A stretch of 64,000 nt of DNA from DAOULY01 sp034414595 (lineage in GTDB: Bacteria > Chloroflexota > Dehalococcoidia > SZUA-161 > JAUWZY01), in NCBI GenBank assembly GCA_034414595.1, contig DAOULY010000011.1, positions 1-64,000 of the forward strand, read 5' to 3'. Below are positions 63,889-64,000 of the stretch, in pieces. The first letter of the stretch is position 1; each line of letters opens with the position of its first letter. A program made the position numbers and the translations under genes. The notes under the pieces were generated by a model that saw only the letters and a program-made list of their open reading frames with translations, searched no databases and was not told the DNA's origin.

Positions 63889-64000
63889 CTACCTCCTCCT
63901 TTTTTAGTTTTTTTGGCTCAATCTTTGGAGGTCATTCTTATCTTCCTGCCATCAATTACCTCTATCACCCCCTTTCAGCCACTTCTGTTCATGTATGAGA
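63889..64000. other. Start of upstream region, cut by the window
   Basis: No gene resolved. Probably holds the promoter of the minus-strand operon. Confidence 0.35.

Overview
The window looks like a chromosomal segment of an uncultured anaerobic bacterium, most likely a Chloroflexota (Dehalococcoidia-like) genome from sediment or groundwater. This is inferred from the mix of a tungsten aldehyde:ferredoxin oxidoreductase, paired CrtI-like FAD enzymes, a PEP-mobile-domain protein and very large cell-surface proteins, not from a marker gene. Ribosome binding sites are mostly purine-rich AAGGAGG types and several promoters match the housekeeping sigma-70 consensus.

Layout. (1) 1-15.8 kb: a secreted metalloprotease-like protein with tandem 103-residue repeats (cut by the window start), a protein made only of CxxCxGxG zinc motifs, a Tm-1/UPF0261 protein, two giant surface proteins that each carry 14 WGSSSSDVFAVG repeats (one also has IPT/TIG domains and a caspase-like protease), a NYN-domain protein and a GAF-PAS histidine kinase. 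(2) 15.9-33.9 kb: the heart of the window. Three class I cyclic-di-GMP (GEMM) riboswitches lie within 4 kb. One precedes the GAF-PAS kinase (minus strand), one a NarL-type kinase/response-regulator pair, and one a long gas vesicle operon. The operon holds gvpA, a GvpC-like 33-residue-repeat protein, gvpN, several small proteins, three gvpF/L genes (one fused to a J-domain), gvpG, gvpO, two further GvpA-family genes (one with a zinc ribbon), an Hsp20/GvpH gene, gvpK and dnaK. A second unit with a perfect consensus promoter follows: an HTH-Hsp20/GvpH fusion, a CDC48-type AAA ATPase and an unknown gene. Buoyancy thus appears to be wired to c-di-GMP, with a built-in chaperone set (J-domain, DnaK, Hsp20, CDC48) for vesicle assembly. 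Two 97-98% identical 241-bp repeats (12.77 and 34.54 kb) bracket this region.

(3) 34.9-52.6 kb: an accessory, AT-richer region. It contains gene remnants, a ComEC-like metallo-beta-lactamase, a HEAT-repeat protein with a HEVIH motif, an N6-adenine methylase / PD-(D/E)xK nuclease / small-protein operon (restriction-like), a B12-binding radical SAM protein fused to a C-terminal P-loop ATPase with a divergent unknown partner, a dnaE2 relic, a J-domain mini-protein and a HEPN-like protein. It ends at a 45-nt 3' fragment of a tRNA-Lys gene, the usual scar of an integrase attachment site.

(4) 52.9-64 kb: a ketol-acid reductoisomerase-like gene, then a minus-strand catabolic-looking operon: PEP-mobile-domain protein, two CrtI-like oxidoreductases, an SDR, an AOR-family enzyme and an M24 peptidase.

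The most novel items are the c-di-GMP riboswitch control of gas vesicles, the unusual fusions inside that operon, and the radical SAM-ATPase fusion.
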